Source: Janibacter sp. A1S7
GTDB taxonomy: Bacteria > Actinomycetota > Actinomycetes > Actinomycetales > Dermatophilaceae
Reading direction: 5' to 3'
NCBI RefSeq assembly: GCF_037198315.1
Contig: NZ_CP144913.1
Location: 1,612,001-1,676,000 of the forward strand
Length of the DNA: 64,000 bases
The notes below the pieces were generated by a model. The model was given only the letters and a program-made list of their open reading frames with translations, was not told where the DNA came from and did no database searches. Shown here piece by piece: positions 24,789 through 33,648 of this stretch (the first letter of the stretch is position 1; every line of letters starts with the position of its first letter). The translations under genes and the position numbers were made by a program.

Positions 24789-25685
24789 ATGGGTACTGAC
24801 ACCACCGGGACCGGAACGGCACGGGTCAAGCGAGGTATGGCCGAGATGCTCAAGGGCGGGGTGATCATGGACGTGGTGACCCCCGAGCAGGCGAAGATCG
24901 CCGAGGATGCCGGCGCGGTCGCCGTCATGGCGCTCGAGCGCGTGCCCGCAGACATCCGCGCCCAGGGCGGCGTGTCCCGGATGAGCGACCCGGAGATGAT
25001 CGATGGCATCGTCAACACCGTCTCCATCCCCGTGATGGCCAAGGCCCGGATCGGCCACTTCGTCGAGGCGCAGGTGCTGCAGTCGCTCGGTGTCGACTAC
25101 ATCGACGAGTCCGAGGTGCTCACCCCGGCCGACTACACCAACCACATCGACAAGTGGAACTTCACCGTCCCCTTCGTCTGCGGTGCGACCAACCTCGGGG
25201 AGGCCCTGCGCCGGATCACCGAGGGTGCGGCGATGATCCGGTCGAAGGGAGAAGCCGGCACGGGGGATGTCTCCAATGCCACGACCCACATGCGCTCGAT
25301 CCGTCAGCAGATCCGTCGCCTGCACAGCCTCGCCGAAGACGAGCTGTACGTCGCCGCGAAGGAGCTGCAGGCCCCCTTCGACCTGGTCAAGGAGGTCGCG
25401 ACCCACGGCAGGCTGCCCGTCGTGCTCTTCACCGCAGGTGGGATCGCGACCCCCGCGGACGCCGCGATGATGATGCAGCTCGGTGCCGAGGGCGTCTTCG
25501 TCGGGTCGGGCATCTTCAAGTCCGGCAACCCTGCCGAGCGTGCGCGGGCGATCGTCAGGGCGACGACGTTCCACGACGACCCGGACACCCTCGCGGCCGT
25601 CTCCCGTGGTCTGGGCGGGGCCATGGTCGGCATCAACGTCGACGAGATCCCGCAGCCGCACCGGCTCGCCGAGCGCGGCTGGTGA
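24789..25685 (+). CDS. pdxS: Pyridoxal 5'-phosphate synthase, lyase subunit
   Basis: The 298-residue TIM-barrel enzyme builds PLP from ribose 5-phosphate, glyceraldehyde 3-phosphate and ammonia. Near-invariant family stretches are present: [20 protein letters not shown] with the Schiff-base aspartate region, the catalytic lysine in [10 protein letters not shown], and the second lysine in [14 protein letters not shown] 24789 has GAGGAG upstream. The stop overlaps the GTG of pdxT, matching the stoichiometric complex of the two subunits. Confidence 0.96.
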   Translation: MGTDTTGTGTARVKRGMAEMLKGGVIMDVVTPEQAKIAEDAGAVAVMALERVPADIRAQGGVSRMSDPEMIDGIVNTVSIPVMAKARIGHFVEAQVLQSLGVDYIDESEVLTPADYTNHIDKWNFTVPFVCGATNLGEALRRITEGAAMIRSKGEAGTGDVSNATTHMRSIRQQIRRLHSLAEDELYVAAKELQAPFDLVKEVATHGRLPVVLFTAGGIATPADAAMMMQLGAEGVFVGSGIFKSGNPAERARAIVRATTFHDDPDTLAAVSRGLGGAMVGINVDEIPQPHRLAERGW

Positions 25686-26281
25686 CCGCACCCGTCATCG
25701 GTGTCCTCGGCCTCCAGGGAGACGTGCGGGAGCATCGGGCGGCCCTCGAGTCGTCGGGAGCGACCAGTACGGTCGTGCGCCGCCCCGAGGAGCTCGCACA
25801 GGTGGACGCTCTCGTGATCCCCGGCGGCGAGTCGACGACCATCGACATGCTGACCCGCGTCGTCGGGCTGCGCGACCCCCTTCGCTCCCGGATCGCCGGC
25901 GGGATGCCGGTGTACGGCAGCTGCGCCGGGATGATCCTGCTGGCCGACCGTGTCCTCGACGGGCACCCGGACCAGCAGACCCTCGCAGGCCTGGACGTCA
26001 CCGTGCGCCGCAATGCCTTCGGTCGGCAGGTCGACTCCCACGAGGGCGACCTCGAGGTTCGTGGGGTGGGCGGCGGCCCGGTGCGGGCGGTCTTCATCCG
26101 CGCCCCGTGGGTCGAGGAGTGGGGTGATGGCGTGGAGGTGCTCGCCGCGGTCGAGGCGAAGGGGGAGTCCCGCCCGGTCGTCGTGCGCCAGGGTGCCCTG
26201 CTCGCGACCAGCTTCCACCCCGAGGTCACCGGGGACCACCGGCTGCACCGGCTCTTCGTCGGGATGGTCACGGCGGCCTGA
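25682..26281 (+). CDS. pdxT: Pyridoxal 5'-phosphate synthase, glutaminase subunit
   Basis: The 199-residue class I glutamine amidotransferase frees ammonia from glutamine and channels it to PdxS. The nucleophile is in [11 protein letters not shown], the oxyanion glycines in IPGGEST, and the His/Glu pair in SFHPEVTGD. It starts at a GTGA overlap with pdxS. Confidence 0.95.
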   Translation: MTAPVIGVLGLQGDVREHRAALESSGATSTVVRRPEELAQVDALVIPGGESTTIDMLTRVVGLRDPLRSRIAGGMPVYGSCAGMILLADRVLDGHPDQQTLAGLDVTVRRNAFGRQVDSHEGDLEVRGVGGGPVRAVFIRAPWVEEWGDGVEVLAAVEAKGESRPVVVRQGALLATSFHPEVTGDHRLHRLFVGMVTAA

Positions 26282-26328
26282 CCCGCGTCGGCCGGGCGGA
26301 CAGGTCCGGGCCGTGGCCATCCTGAGCG

Positions 26329-26334
26329 TATTAT
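26329..26334 (+). promoter_or_regulatory. Probable -10 box of yebC
   Basis: TATTAT, close to the TATAAT consensus, lies 43 bp before the yebC GTG. No good -35 is seen. Confidence 0.4.
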
Positions 26335-26376
26335 CGACGATCGGACCCATCCACCAGCCACACCGAGGAGACCTAC

Positions 26377-27135
26377 GTGTCCGGCCACTCCAAGTGGGCA
26401 ACCACGAAGCACAAGAAGGCGGCGATCGACGCCAAGCGCGGCAAGCTCTTCGCCAAGCTGATCAAGTACATCGAGGTGGCTGCCCGCACGGGCGGCGGTG
26501 ACCCGGCCGGCAACCCGACGCTCTACGACGCCATCCAGAAGGCGAAGAAGAACTCCGTCCCCAACGACAACATCGACCGCGCGGTCAAGCGTGGTTCGGG
26601 GGCCGAGGCCGGTGGCTCCCACTGGGAGGCCATCACCTACGAGGGCTACGCCCCGGGTGGGGTCGCCGTGCTCATCGAGTGCCTCACCGACAACAAGAAC
26701 CGGGCTGCCACCGAGGTGCGTACCGCGCTCAGCCGCAACGGTGGCAACCTCGCCGACCCGAACTCCGTGGCCTATCTCTTCAACCGTCGCGGCGTCGTGA
26801 TGGTCCCCAAGGCCGAGAGGACGGACGAGGAGCTGCTCGAGATCGTCCTCGAGGCCGGCGCCGAGGAGATCAACGACTACGGCGAGTCCTGGCAGATCGT
26901 CTCCGAGGCGACGAACTTCGTCGATGTGCGCACCGCGCTGCAGGAGGCGGACGTCGACTACGACTCCGCCGAGGCCGTCTTCCTGCCGAGCATGGTGGTC
27001 CCGCTCGACCTCGACGGGGCGAAGAAGATGATCCGGGTCGTCGAGGCCCTCGAGGACAGCGACGACGTGCAGAACGTCTACACCAACGGGGACATCCCCG
27101 ACGAGGTCCTCGAGCAGCTGGACGCCGAGGAGTGA
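26377..27135 (+). CDS. yebC: YebC/PmpR-family translation or transcription factor
   Basis: The 252-residue protein has the family start [20 protein letters not shown] and the conserved [19 protein letters not shown]. Recent work on the family points to a role on ribosomes stalled at proline runs; older work called it a transcription regulator. It is in the usual actinobacterial place just before ruvC, but a strong hairpin and a LexA box lie between, so it is not part of the SOS operon. Confidence 0.93.
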   Translation: MSGHSKWATTKHKKAAIDAKRGKLFAKLIKYIEVAARTGGGDPAGNPTLYDAIQKAKKNSVPNDNIDRAVKRGSGAEAGGSHWEAITYEGYAPGGVAVLIECLTDNKNRAATEVRTALSRNGGNLADPNSVAYLFNRRGVVMVPKAERTDEELLEIVLEAGAEEINDYGESWQIVSEATNFVDVRTALQEADVDYDSAEAVFLPSMVVPLDLDGAKKMIRVVEALEDSDDVQNVYTNGDIPDEVLEQLDAEE

Positions 27136-27140
27136 CCGGC

Positions 27141-27171
27141 GTGTCGGCGGCCGCCGTGCGGCCGCCGACAC
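27141..27171 (+). terminator. Terminator after yebC
   Basis: Perfect 14-bp arms GTGTCGGCGGCCGC (27141-27154) and GCGGCCGCCGACAC (27158-27171) around a 3-nt loop, 5 bp after the yebC stop. Confidence 0.8.
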
Positions 27172-27185
27172 GTAGTCTTCGACTA

Positions 27186-27197
27186 GAACAGGTGTTC
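27186..27197. promoter_or_regulatory. LexA (SOS) box before ruvC
   Basis: GAACAGGTGTTC has the GAAC-N4-GTTC core of Gram-positive and actinobacterial LexA sites. It overlaps a possible -10 TAGAAC at 27184-27189 and lies 50 bp before the ruvC start, so LexA bound here would block the promoter. ruvC is DNA-damage-induced in mycobacteria, which agrees. Confidence 0.82.
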
Positions 27198-27247
27198 TAA
27201 GCGGCATCGTCGCGTGGCGAGCCGCCGTCGGATCGAGGAGGGTGCAC

Positions 27248-27784
27248 GTGCGCGTGCTCGGCGTGGACCCGGGACTGACCCGGTGCGGCCTCGGGGTCGT
27301 CGACGGTGCGGCCCGTGCCCTGCGCATGGTTGCCGTCGGCGTCGTGCGCACCAGTGCGCAGCGCTCTCCCGGGGACCGCCTCGCCTACATCCAGGACCAG
27401 CTGGACTCGTGGCTGGACCAGTTCGACCCCGACGCGATCGCGCTGGAGCGGGTCTACGCGGCCGACCACGTGCCCACCGTGATGACCACCGCGCAGGTGA
27501 GCGGTCTCGTCCTGCTCGCCGGGGCGCGCCGCGGCCTGCCGGTCGCGCTCCACACCCCGACCGAGGTCAAGGCCGCGGTCACCGGGACGGGGCGCGCGGA
27601 CAAGGCCCAGGTGACCACGATGGTCACGCGCATCCTCACCCTCGACGAGGCGCCCCGGCCGGCGGACGCAGCCGATGCCCTCGCCCTGGCGATCTGCCAC
27701 CAGTGGCGGGGTGCCGGTCAGGCTCGACGGGAACTGGCAGCCGCCGGCGAACGCGCTCGTCAGCGAGCGGTGGGCGCCCGATGA
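27248..27784 (+). CDS. ruvC: Holliday junction resolvase RuvC
   Basis: The 178-residue endonuclease cuts Holliday junctions. The RNase-H-like fold shows the first catalytic Asp in [12 protein letters not shown], Glu in ALERVYAA, and the final Asp in [15 protein letters not shown] 27248 is preferred to GTG 27242 because GATCGAGGAG ends at 27240, leaving a normal 7-nt spacer only for 27248. It begins a coupled ruvCAB operon. Confidence 0.94.
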   Translation: MRVLGVDPGLTRCGLGVVDGAARALRMVAVGVVRTSAQRSPGDRLAYIQDQLDSWLDQFDPDAIALERVYAADHVPTVMTTAQVSGLVLLAGARRGLPVALHTPTEVKAAVTGTGRADKAQVTTMVTRILTLDEAPRPADAADALALAICHQWRGAGQARRELAAAGERARQRAVGAR

Positions 27785-28380
27785 TCGCCTCTGTCCGCGG
27801 GATCGCCGGTCACGTCGGGCTGGACCGGATCGTGGTCGACGTCCACGGCGTCGGCCTGCTGGTGCACACACCGCCGGCGGTGGCCGCCGGTTGCCGTCAC
27901 GGCTGCGAGGTGGAGCTGTCGACGAGCATGGTCGTGCGCGAGGACTCGATGACTCTCTACGGCTTCTCAGCCGCGGGGGAGCGAGACACCTTCGAGCTGG
28001 CCCAGACCGTCACCGGGGTCGGGCCACGCGTGGCCATGGCCCTGCTCTCCGTACTCAGCCCCGAGGAGCTGGCGGCCGCCGTGACCGCTGACGACATCGC
28101 GACCCTGACGAAGGTGCCGGGAATCGGCAGGAAGGGCGCGGAGCGGATCGCCCTCGAGCTGCGCGGCAAGCTGCCCGAGGTCCCGGGTGCGACCGCGGCG
28201 AGGACACCGGCTGCTGCCGGCGGATGGCACGACCAGGTCACCGGGGCCCTCGTCGGACTCGGCTACTCGAGCAGGCAGGCCGCGGACGCGGTCGACAGGG
28301 TCTCGCGCGAGGGCGGAGACGAGGGGCCCGCCGAGGTGTCCACGGCACTCAAGGCGGCCCTGCAGGTGCTCGCGCGATGA
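27781..28380 (+). CDS. ruvA: Holliday junction branch migration subunit RuvA
   Basis: The 199-residue protein binds the four-way junction and loads RuvB. The OB-fold (1-65, [20 protein letters not shown]), two HhH motifs (about 70-140, [16 protein letters not shown] and [16 protein letters not shown]) and a C-terminal UBA-like domain are visible. It starts in an ATGA overlap with ruvC and ends in one with ruvB. Confidence 0.95.
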   Translation: MIASVRGIAGHVGLDRIVVDVHGVGLLVHTPPAVAAGCRHGCEVELSTSMVVREDSMTLYGFSAAGERDTFELAQTVTGVGPRVAMALLSVLSPEELAAAVTADDIATLTKVPGIGRKGAERIALELRGKLPEVPGATAARTPAAAGGWHDQVTGALVGLGYSSRQAADAVDRVSREGGDEGPAEVSTALKAALQVLAR

Positions 28381-29501
28381 ACGACGGCTTCAGCTCCGAG
28401 ATCCGGGTGGCCGAGGACGACCACCGGTCGGGCGACGGCTCCTACGACGCGACCGCCAGGATCGTCGATGCCGGGAGCACGGACGACGACGGGGTCGTCG
28501 AGGCCGCCCTGAGGCCCAGGCGGCTCGCCGACTTCCCCGGACAGCCGAAGGTGCGCGACCAGCTCGGTCTCGTCCTCGAGGCCGCCCGCCGTCGTGGCGC
28601 GCCCCCGGACCACGTCCTGCTCTCCGGTCCACCCGGGCTGGGCAAGACCACACTGGCGATGATCGTCGCCGCCGAGCTCGAGCAGCCCATCAGGGTGACC
28701 TCGGGGCCGGCGATCCAGCATGCCGGTGACCTGGCCTCCGTCCTGTCCTCCCTGACCGAGGGAGAGGTGCTCTTCTTCGACGAGATCCACCGCATGTCGC
28801 GTCCCGCCGAGGAGATGCTCTACCTGGCGATGGAGGACTTCCGGGTGGACGTCATCGTCGGCAAGGGTCCGGGCGCCACCGCCATCCCGCTGGAGCTGCC
28901 TCCCTTCACCGTCGTGGGTGCGACCACCCGGGCCGGGCTGCTGCCGGCGCCCCTGCGTGACCGGTTCGGCTTCACCGGCCACCTCGACTTCTACGAGGAC
29001 GCCGATCTGGAGACGATCCTGGCCCGCAGCGCGGGGCTGCTGGAGGTCGAGTCGGACCCGGATGCGCTGGCCGAGATCGCCCGACGCTCCCGCGGGACCC
29101 CGCGGGTGGCCAACCGGCTGCTGCGACGGGTGCGCGACTGGGCCCAGGTCCACGGCACCGGTCGGGTGGGCCTCGACGCGGCACATCGCGCGCTGGCCCT
29201 CTTCGACGTCGACGACATCGGGCTCGACCGACTCGATCGGGCCGTCCTGGACGCCCTGTGCCGTCGCTTCGGTGGGGGGCCGGTCGGCTTGTCCACGCTC
29301 GCGGTCTCCGTCGGGGAGGAGACGGACACCGTGGAGACCGTGGCCGAGCCCTACCTGGTGCGACAGGGCTACATCGTGCGCAGCCCCCGTGGGCGCCTGG
29401 CCACGCCCGCGGCCTGGCAGCATCTCGACCTGAGCCCTCCGGCGGGGGCGCAGACCCCCCTTCCGCTCTCCGGCGAGACCGACGCCGGCCGCCTCGGATG
29501 A
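28377..29501 (+). CDS. ruvB: Holliday junction branch migration ATPase RuvB
   Basis: The 374-residue AAA+ motor drives branch migration with RuvA. Walker A is [11 protein letters not shown], Walker B LFFDEIHR, sensor 1 GATTRAGLL and arginine finger region LRDRFGF. An acidic N-terminal extension of about 40 residues precedes the conserved core beginning [11 protein letters not shown]. It is the last gene of the LexA-controlled operon. Confidence 0.95.
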   Translation: MNDGFSSEIRVAEDDHRSGDGSYDATARIVDAGSTDDDGVVEAALRPRRLADFPGQPKVRDQLGLVLEAARRRGAPPDHVLLSGPPGLGKTTLAMIVAAELEQPIRVTSGPAIQHAGDLASVLSSLTEGEVLFFDEIHRMSRPAEEMLYLAMEDFRVDVIVGKGPGATAIPLELPPFTVVGATTRAGLLPAPLRDRFGFTGHLDFYEDADLETILARSAGLLEVESDPDALAEIARRSRGTPRVANRLLRRVRDWAQVHGTGRVGLDAAHRALALFDVDDIGLDRLDRAVLDALCRRFGGGPVGLSTLAVSVGEETDTVETVAEPYLVRQGYIVRSPRGRLATPAAWQHLDLSPPAGAQTPLPLSGETDAGRLG

Positions 29502-29638
29502 CACCACGCGGAACCCCGTCACCGGCCTACCCGTTGGTCACGGCGATGGCCTGATTAGACTCGGCCATTGGCTCGGGGGCTCCCGGGCCACTGTGACGTC
29601 GACCTGACCGATCGGTCCCGACCCAGGAAGTCCCACTC

Positions 29639-29938
29639 ATGAACGAAGGCTCGCAGACCGCCAGCCTGCTCCTGCTCATCCTCCCGCTGCTGCTCATCGG
29701 CTTCATGCTCTACTCCGCGAGGAAGCGGCAGCGCACCATGGCGCAGTTCTCCGCATCCCTGCAGGTGGGGGACGAGGTCTTCACGACGTCGGGCATCCTC
29801 GGCCGGATCACCGACCTCGACGAGGACCGGGTTCGTCTCGAGGTGGCCCCGGGGACGGTCCTCACCCTCGACCGTCGTGCGATCGGGATGAAGGCCGAGA
29901 CCGGCACCCAGGCGTCGACCGACGACGGGCAGGACTGA
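29639..29938 (+). CDS. yajC: Preprotein translocase accessory subunit YajC
   Basis: The 99-residue protein has one N-terminal membrane helix (about 8-26) and a small cytoplasmic domain with the typical VGDEVFTTSGILGRI. YajC forms a complex with SecD and SecF that aids protein export. It is 1 nt from secD, so the three are one unit. Length is typical. Confidence 0.9.
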   Translation: MNEGSQTASLLLLILPLLLIGFMLYSARKRQRTMAQFSASLQVGDEVFTTSGILGRITDLDEDRVRLEVAPGTVLTLDRRAIGMKAETGTQASTDDGQD

Positions 29939-29939
29939 C

Positions 29940-31883
29940 GTGGAGGCTCGCCGCAGCAAGGACGCTGCCCGCAAGGACAAGGCCGCCCGCACACTGATCT
30001 GGCTCTTCGTGGGCATCCTCGTGCTCGTCGGAGCGCTCGGCTACGGCGTGGCCAAGCACAGCGCGACGTGGGCCCCCCGACTGGGCCTGGACCTGGCCGG
30101 CGGCACCCAGATCATCCTCGAACCGAGGGTGGAGGGCGGCGAGGTCTCGGCGGAGCAGCTGGCCCAGGCGCGCGACATCATCGTCCAGCGCATCGACTCC
30201 CAGGGCACCGCCGGCGCCGAGGTGACCACGCAGGGTGACACGAACATCGTGGTCGCCGTGCCGGGCTCCCTGACGGAGGAGCAGGAGCAGGCCATCTCCG
30301 CCTCGTCGCAGATGCAGTTCCGTCCGGTCCTGGCCACCGCCATCGGCAGCACGAAGGCCGCCGAGCCGACCCCGTCGGGCACCGAGTCACCAACGCCCGG
30401 GACGGGCGAGGGCGCGACGTCCGACGAGGAGAAGGCATCCGACGGGAAGACCTCCGAGTCGCCGTCCTCCGACGAGAAGACCTCCGAGTCGCCGTCCCCC
30501 GACGAGAAGACCTCCGAGTCGCCGTCCTCCGACGGCGGCGCGCAGTCCGTGGAGACGACCGCCGAGCCGACGCCGTCCTCGGACGACCCCACGCAGTCGT
30601 CCACCTCGGGCGAGACGGACCCGGGCCAGGGCGCGACGCCCTCGACGAGCGGGGGCGAGCCGGCTGAGGACCCCGCTGCCGGGATCGACTGGACCCCGTC
30701 CGGCGAGCCGACGGGTCCGATGGACCCCAACCACGTGTCGACCGAGCTGTGGAACACCTTCCAGGAGCTCGACTGCTCGGAGCCGCCGGCCCAGGCGCCC
30801 GTGGCGACGAAGGACCCCATCGTGGCCTGCTCGCAGGACGGTGCGCTGAAGTACGTGCTGGGGCCCGTGGTCGTCCCCGGCAAGGACATCGCCGATGCCG
30901 AGGCCGGCTACCAGGTCAGCCCGCAGGGCGCCCAGACCAACAACCCGGAGATCTCGCTGACGCTCACCAGCGACGGCCGGGAGAAGTACAAGCAGGTCTC
31001 CCAGGAGATGGTCGGCATGCAGCCGCTCAACTCGGCATCGCCGGTCAACCCCCCGGGGTCGTACAACGCCCTGGCGGCCGTGCTCGACTCGCAGGTCCTC
31101 ATCGCGCCGGGCTTCAACGAGGCCATCCCGAGCGGACGTGCGAGCATCACGGGGTTCGACATCGAGGAGGCGCGCAGCCTCGCGCAGTCACTGAAGTTCG
31201 GCGCGCTCCCGATCTCCTTCGACCTGCAGACCCGCCAGGAGATCAGCCCCACGTTGGGCTCCGACCAGCTGCGCTTCGGCATCATGGCCGGCATCATCGG
31301 CCTCTTCATCGTGCTGCTGTACGCGCTCGTGCAGTACCGCGCCCTGTCGATCGTCGTGGTCGGTTCCATGGTCGTCGCCTTCGGGATCACCTACCTGGCC
31401 ATCGCCCTGTTGTCGTGGGGGTACAACTATCGGCTCGACATGGCAGGGGTGACGGGCCTGATCATCGCCATCGGTGTCACCGCGGACAGCTTCATCGTCT
31501 ACTTCGAGAGAGTCAGGGACGAGCTGCGTGAGGGGCGCAACCTGCGCGCCGCGGTCGAGGCGGGTTGGGCCCGGGCCAAGGGCACCATCCTCGTCGCGGA
31601 CGGCGTCAACTTCATCGCGGCGGTCGTCCTGTACGTCCTCGCCAGCTCCGGGGTGCGTGGCTTCGCCTTCACCCTGGGCCTGACGACGCTGATCGACCTG
31701 GCGATCTTCTGGCTCTTCACCCACCCGATGCTCACGATCCTCGCGAGGAACACCTTCTTCGCCTCCGGCCACCCGTGGTCCGGCTTCGACGTGAACACGC
31801 TGCGGGAGGCCAAGCTGCGCTATCGAGGACGTGGCCAGGTCGACATCGACCCGGCCGTCCGCCCGACAGGAGGGAACGCCTGA
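29940..31883 (+). CDS. secD: Protein translocase subunit SecD
   Basis: The 647-residue membrane protein uses proton motive force to pull exported proteins outwards. Order: N-terminal helix (about 20-38), LGLDLAGGTQIILEP (the D1 motif), a periplasmic-side domain, and five C-terminal helices (about 440-620) with GMAGVTG-like MAGVTGLIIAIGVTADSFIV. Between about 140 and 270 lies an unusual Ser/Thr/Glu/Pro-rich insert with three 10-residue repeats. GTG 29940 starts right after yajC. It overlaps secF. Confidence 0.93.
   Translation: MEARRSKDAARKDKAARTLIWLFVGILVLVGALGYGVAKHSATWAPRLGLDLAGGTQIILEPRVEGGEVSAEQLAQARDIIVQRIDSQGTAGAEVTTQGDTNIVVAVPGSLTEEQEQAISASSQMQFRPVLATAIGSTKAAEPTPSGTESPTPGTGEGATSDEEKASDGKTSESPSSDEKTSESPSPDEKTSESPSSDGGAQSVETTAEPTPSSDDPTQSSTSGETDPGQGATPSTSGGEPAEDPAAGIDWTPSGEPTGPMDPNHVSTELWNTFQELDCSEPPAQAPVATKDPIVACSQDGALKYVLGPVVVPGKDIADAEAGYQVSPQGAQTNNPEISLTLTSDGREKYKQVSQEMVGMQPLNSASPVNPPGSYNALAAVLDSQVLIAPGFNEAIPSGRASITGFDIEEARSLAQSLKFGALPISFDLQTRQEISPTLGSDQLRFGIMAGIIGLFIVLLYALVQYRALSIVVVGSMVVAFGITYLAIALLSWGYNYRLDMAGVTGLIIAIGVTADSFIVYFERVRDELREGRNLRAAVEAGWARAKGTILVADGVNFIAAVVLYVLASSGVRGFAFTLGLTTLIDLAIFWLFTHPMLTILARNTFFASGHPWSGFDVNTLREAKLRYRGRGQVDIDPAVRPTGGNA
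30441..30530 (+). repeat. Three tandem 30-bp repeats inside secD
   Basis: The unit GACGAGAAGACCTCCGAGTC plus GCCGTCCTCC repeats three times with one or two changes per copy, encoding D-[GE]-K-T-S-E-S-P-S-[SP]. It falls in the extracytoplasmic low-complexity insert and keeps the frame, so copy number could vary without breaking the gene. Confidence 0.9.
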
Positions 31884-33112
31884 TGAGTCGCTTGGCGGAC
31901 TGGGGCAACGACCTCTACACGGGTGCCCGATCGTTCAACTTCGTCGGCCGGTCCAAGACCTGGTACAAGGTCTCGGTCGTGATCATGGTGGTCGCCGCCC
32001 TCGGCTTCGTCGTGCGACCGTTGAACTTCTCCCTGGAGTTCACGGGTGGGTCGGAGTTCCGGGTGGCCACCCAGCAGACGCCCGGTGACTACGAGTCCCG
32101 CGCGACCGATGCAGTCCGTGAGGTCGCCGGCAACGCGGCGTCCGCGAACGTGTCCACGGTCGGCGGGGACACCGTGCGCGTCCAGACCGAGGAACTGGCG
32201 GCCGACCAGGTCCGCGACGTCAGCGACGCACTGGCCGCGTCCTTCGACGTGGATGCCAACCAGATCAGCTCGAACCTCATCGGCCCCTCGTGGGGCGCGT
32301 CGGTGAGCAAGCAGGCACTTCGGGCCCTGGTGGTCTTCCTGCTGCTGACGACGCTGATGATGACGCTGTACTACCGCAACTGGAAGATGGCCGTCTCGTC
32401 GATGGTGGCTCTCGCCCACGACATGCTGATCACGGTCGGCATCTACACCTGGGTCGGCTTCGAGGTGTCCCCGGCGACGCTGATCGGCTTCCTCACCGTC
32501 CTGGGCTACTCCCTCTACGACACGGTCGTCGTCTTCGACCACGTCAAGGAGAACACCCGTGCGGCGTTCTCCAACCGGCGCAAGAGCTTCGCCGAGGCAG
32601 CCAACCTGGCCGTGAACCAGACCCTCGTGCGCTCGATCAACACCACGGTCATCGCCGTTCTGCCGATCATCGCGGTACTCGTCATCGGGTTCGCCTACTT
32701 GGGCCCCGGTACGCTGCTCGACCTCTCGCTCGCCCTCTTCATCGGCATGTCGGTGGGTGCGTTGTCCTCGATCTTCATCGCCACGCCCCTGCTCGTCGAC
32801 CTGCGGCGCAAGGACCCCGAGGTGGTCCGGCTCGCCGAGGACGCCGAGAAGTTCCAGGCCCGCACGAGGCGGGAGCAGGAGCGGACCGCGACCACGGGGC
32901 CGCAGTTCGCGCCGGTCTCCGCTGCGTCGGGCCCGGCCACGGCGGCGAAGGGGGATTCGGCCGCCTCACCGCCCTCGACCGTCGGCGGTGTTGCCGCGCC
33001 GGCCGAGGGCGAGGCGCAGACGGTCACCGGACGCAAGGTGCATAAGTACGCCCAGTCGGCAGGACCGCGCAACCAGCCGAAGAAGACGCCCCGCAAGCGG
33101 CGGCGCGGCTGA
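31883..33112 (+). CDS. secF: Protein translocase subunit SecF
   Basis: The 409-residue partner of SecD has six membrane helices. The D1-like FSLEFTGGSEFRV follows the first helix, and the C-terminal membrane part (about 140-310) holds GYSLYDTVVVFDHVKEN, the conserved helix 4 motif. A long basic and Ala/Pro-rich cytoplasmic tail (about 320-409) ends in KKTPRKRRRG. The start overlaps secD (TGATG) and the stop overlaps apt. Confidence 0.93.
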   Translation: MSRLADWGNDLYTGARSFNFVGRSKTWYKVSVVIMVVAALGFVVRPLNFSLEFTGGSEFRVATQQTPGDYESRATDAVREVAGNAASANVSTVGGDTVRVQTEELAADQVRDVSDALAASFDVDANQISSNLIGPSWGASVSKQALRALVVFLLLTTLMMTLYYRNWKMAVSSMVALAHDMLITVGIYTWVGFEVSPATLIGFLTVLGYSLYDTVVVFDHVKENTRAAFSNRRKSFAEAANLAVNQTLVRSINTTVIAVLPIIAVLVIGFAYLGPGTLLDLSLALFIGMSVGALSSIFIATPLLVDLRRKDPEVVRLAEDAEKFQARTRREQERTATTGPQFAPVSAASGPATAAKGDSAASPPSTVGGVAAPAEGEAQTVTGRKVHKYAQSAGPRNQPKKTPRKRRRG

Positions 33113-33639
33113 TGGGCGGGTCCCTGGCCGAACGGATCCTCGCGACCATGCGCGATGTCGAGGACTTCCCGCAGCCGGGGGTGACCTTCAAGGACATCAC
33201 CCCCGTCCTGGCGGACGGCGATCTGCTCGCCGAGGCGGTCCGAGCGCACGCGGACCCGTACCGGGACCGGGTCGATCTCGTCGCAGGGCTCGAGGCACGC
33301 GGATTCATCTTCGGCGCTGCGGTCGCCCTGCACCTGGGTGTTGGCTTCCTGCCGGTGCGCAAGGCGGGCAAGCTGCCCGGCCCGACGCTGGGTGTCGACT
33401 ACGACCTGGAGTACGGCAGCGCGCGGGTCGAGTTGCATGCCGAGGACCTTCCCGAGGGCGCTCGGGTGCTCGTCGTCGACGACGTCCTCGCGACCGGGGG
33501 CACGGCAGCCGCAGGCTGTCGGCTCATCGAGCTGTGCGGAGGACGTGTGGTCGCGGTTGAGGTGCTGACGGAGATCGCAGCGCTCGACGGACGAACACTT
33601 CTCGAGGGGTACACCGTGCGGAGCCTGGTGACCGTCTAG
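33112..33639 (+). CDS. apt: Adenine phosphoribosyltransferase
   Basis: The 175-residue purine salvage enzyme makes AMP from adenine and PRPP. The PRPP-binding motif is VLVVDDVLATGGTA, and FKDITPVL and GLEARGFIFG are typical for the family. It begins by a TGATG overlap with secF. Its TAG stop forms part of the -10 box of the next gene, rel. Confidence 0.93.
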   Translation: MGGSLAERILATMRDVEDFPQPGVTFKDITPVLADGDLLAEAVRAHADPYRDRVDLVAGLEARGFIFGAAVALHLGVGFLPVRKAGKLPGPTLGVDYDLEYGSARVELHAEDLPEGARVLVVDDVLATGGTAAAGCRLIELCGGRVVAVEVLTEIAALDGRTLLEGYTVRSLVTV

Positions 33640-33642
33640 GCT
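33637..33642 (+). promoter_or_regulatory. -10 box of rel, overlapping the apt stop
   Basis: TAGGCT lies 6 nt before the ATG of rel and its first three bases are the apt stop codon. The spacing predicts a leaderless rel mRNA in addition to readthrough from the sec operon. Confidence 0.6.
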
Positions 33643-33648
33643 CTCTGC

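Noticed and set aside
30441..30530. CRISPR-like repeats
   Set aside because: The repeats are directly adjacent without spacers, lie in frame inside secD and encode a low-complexity peptide.
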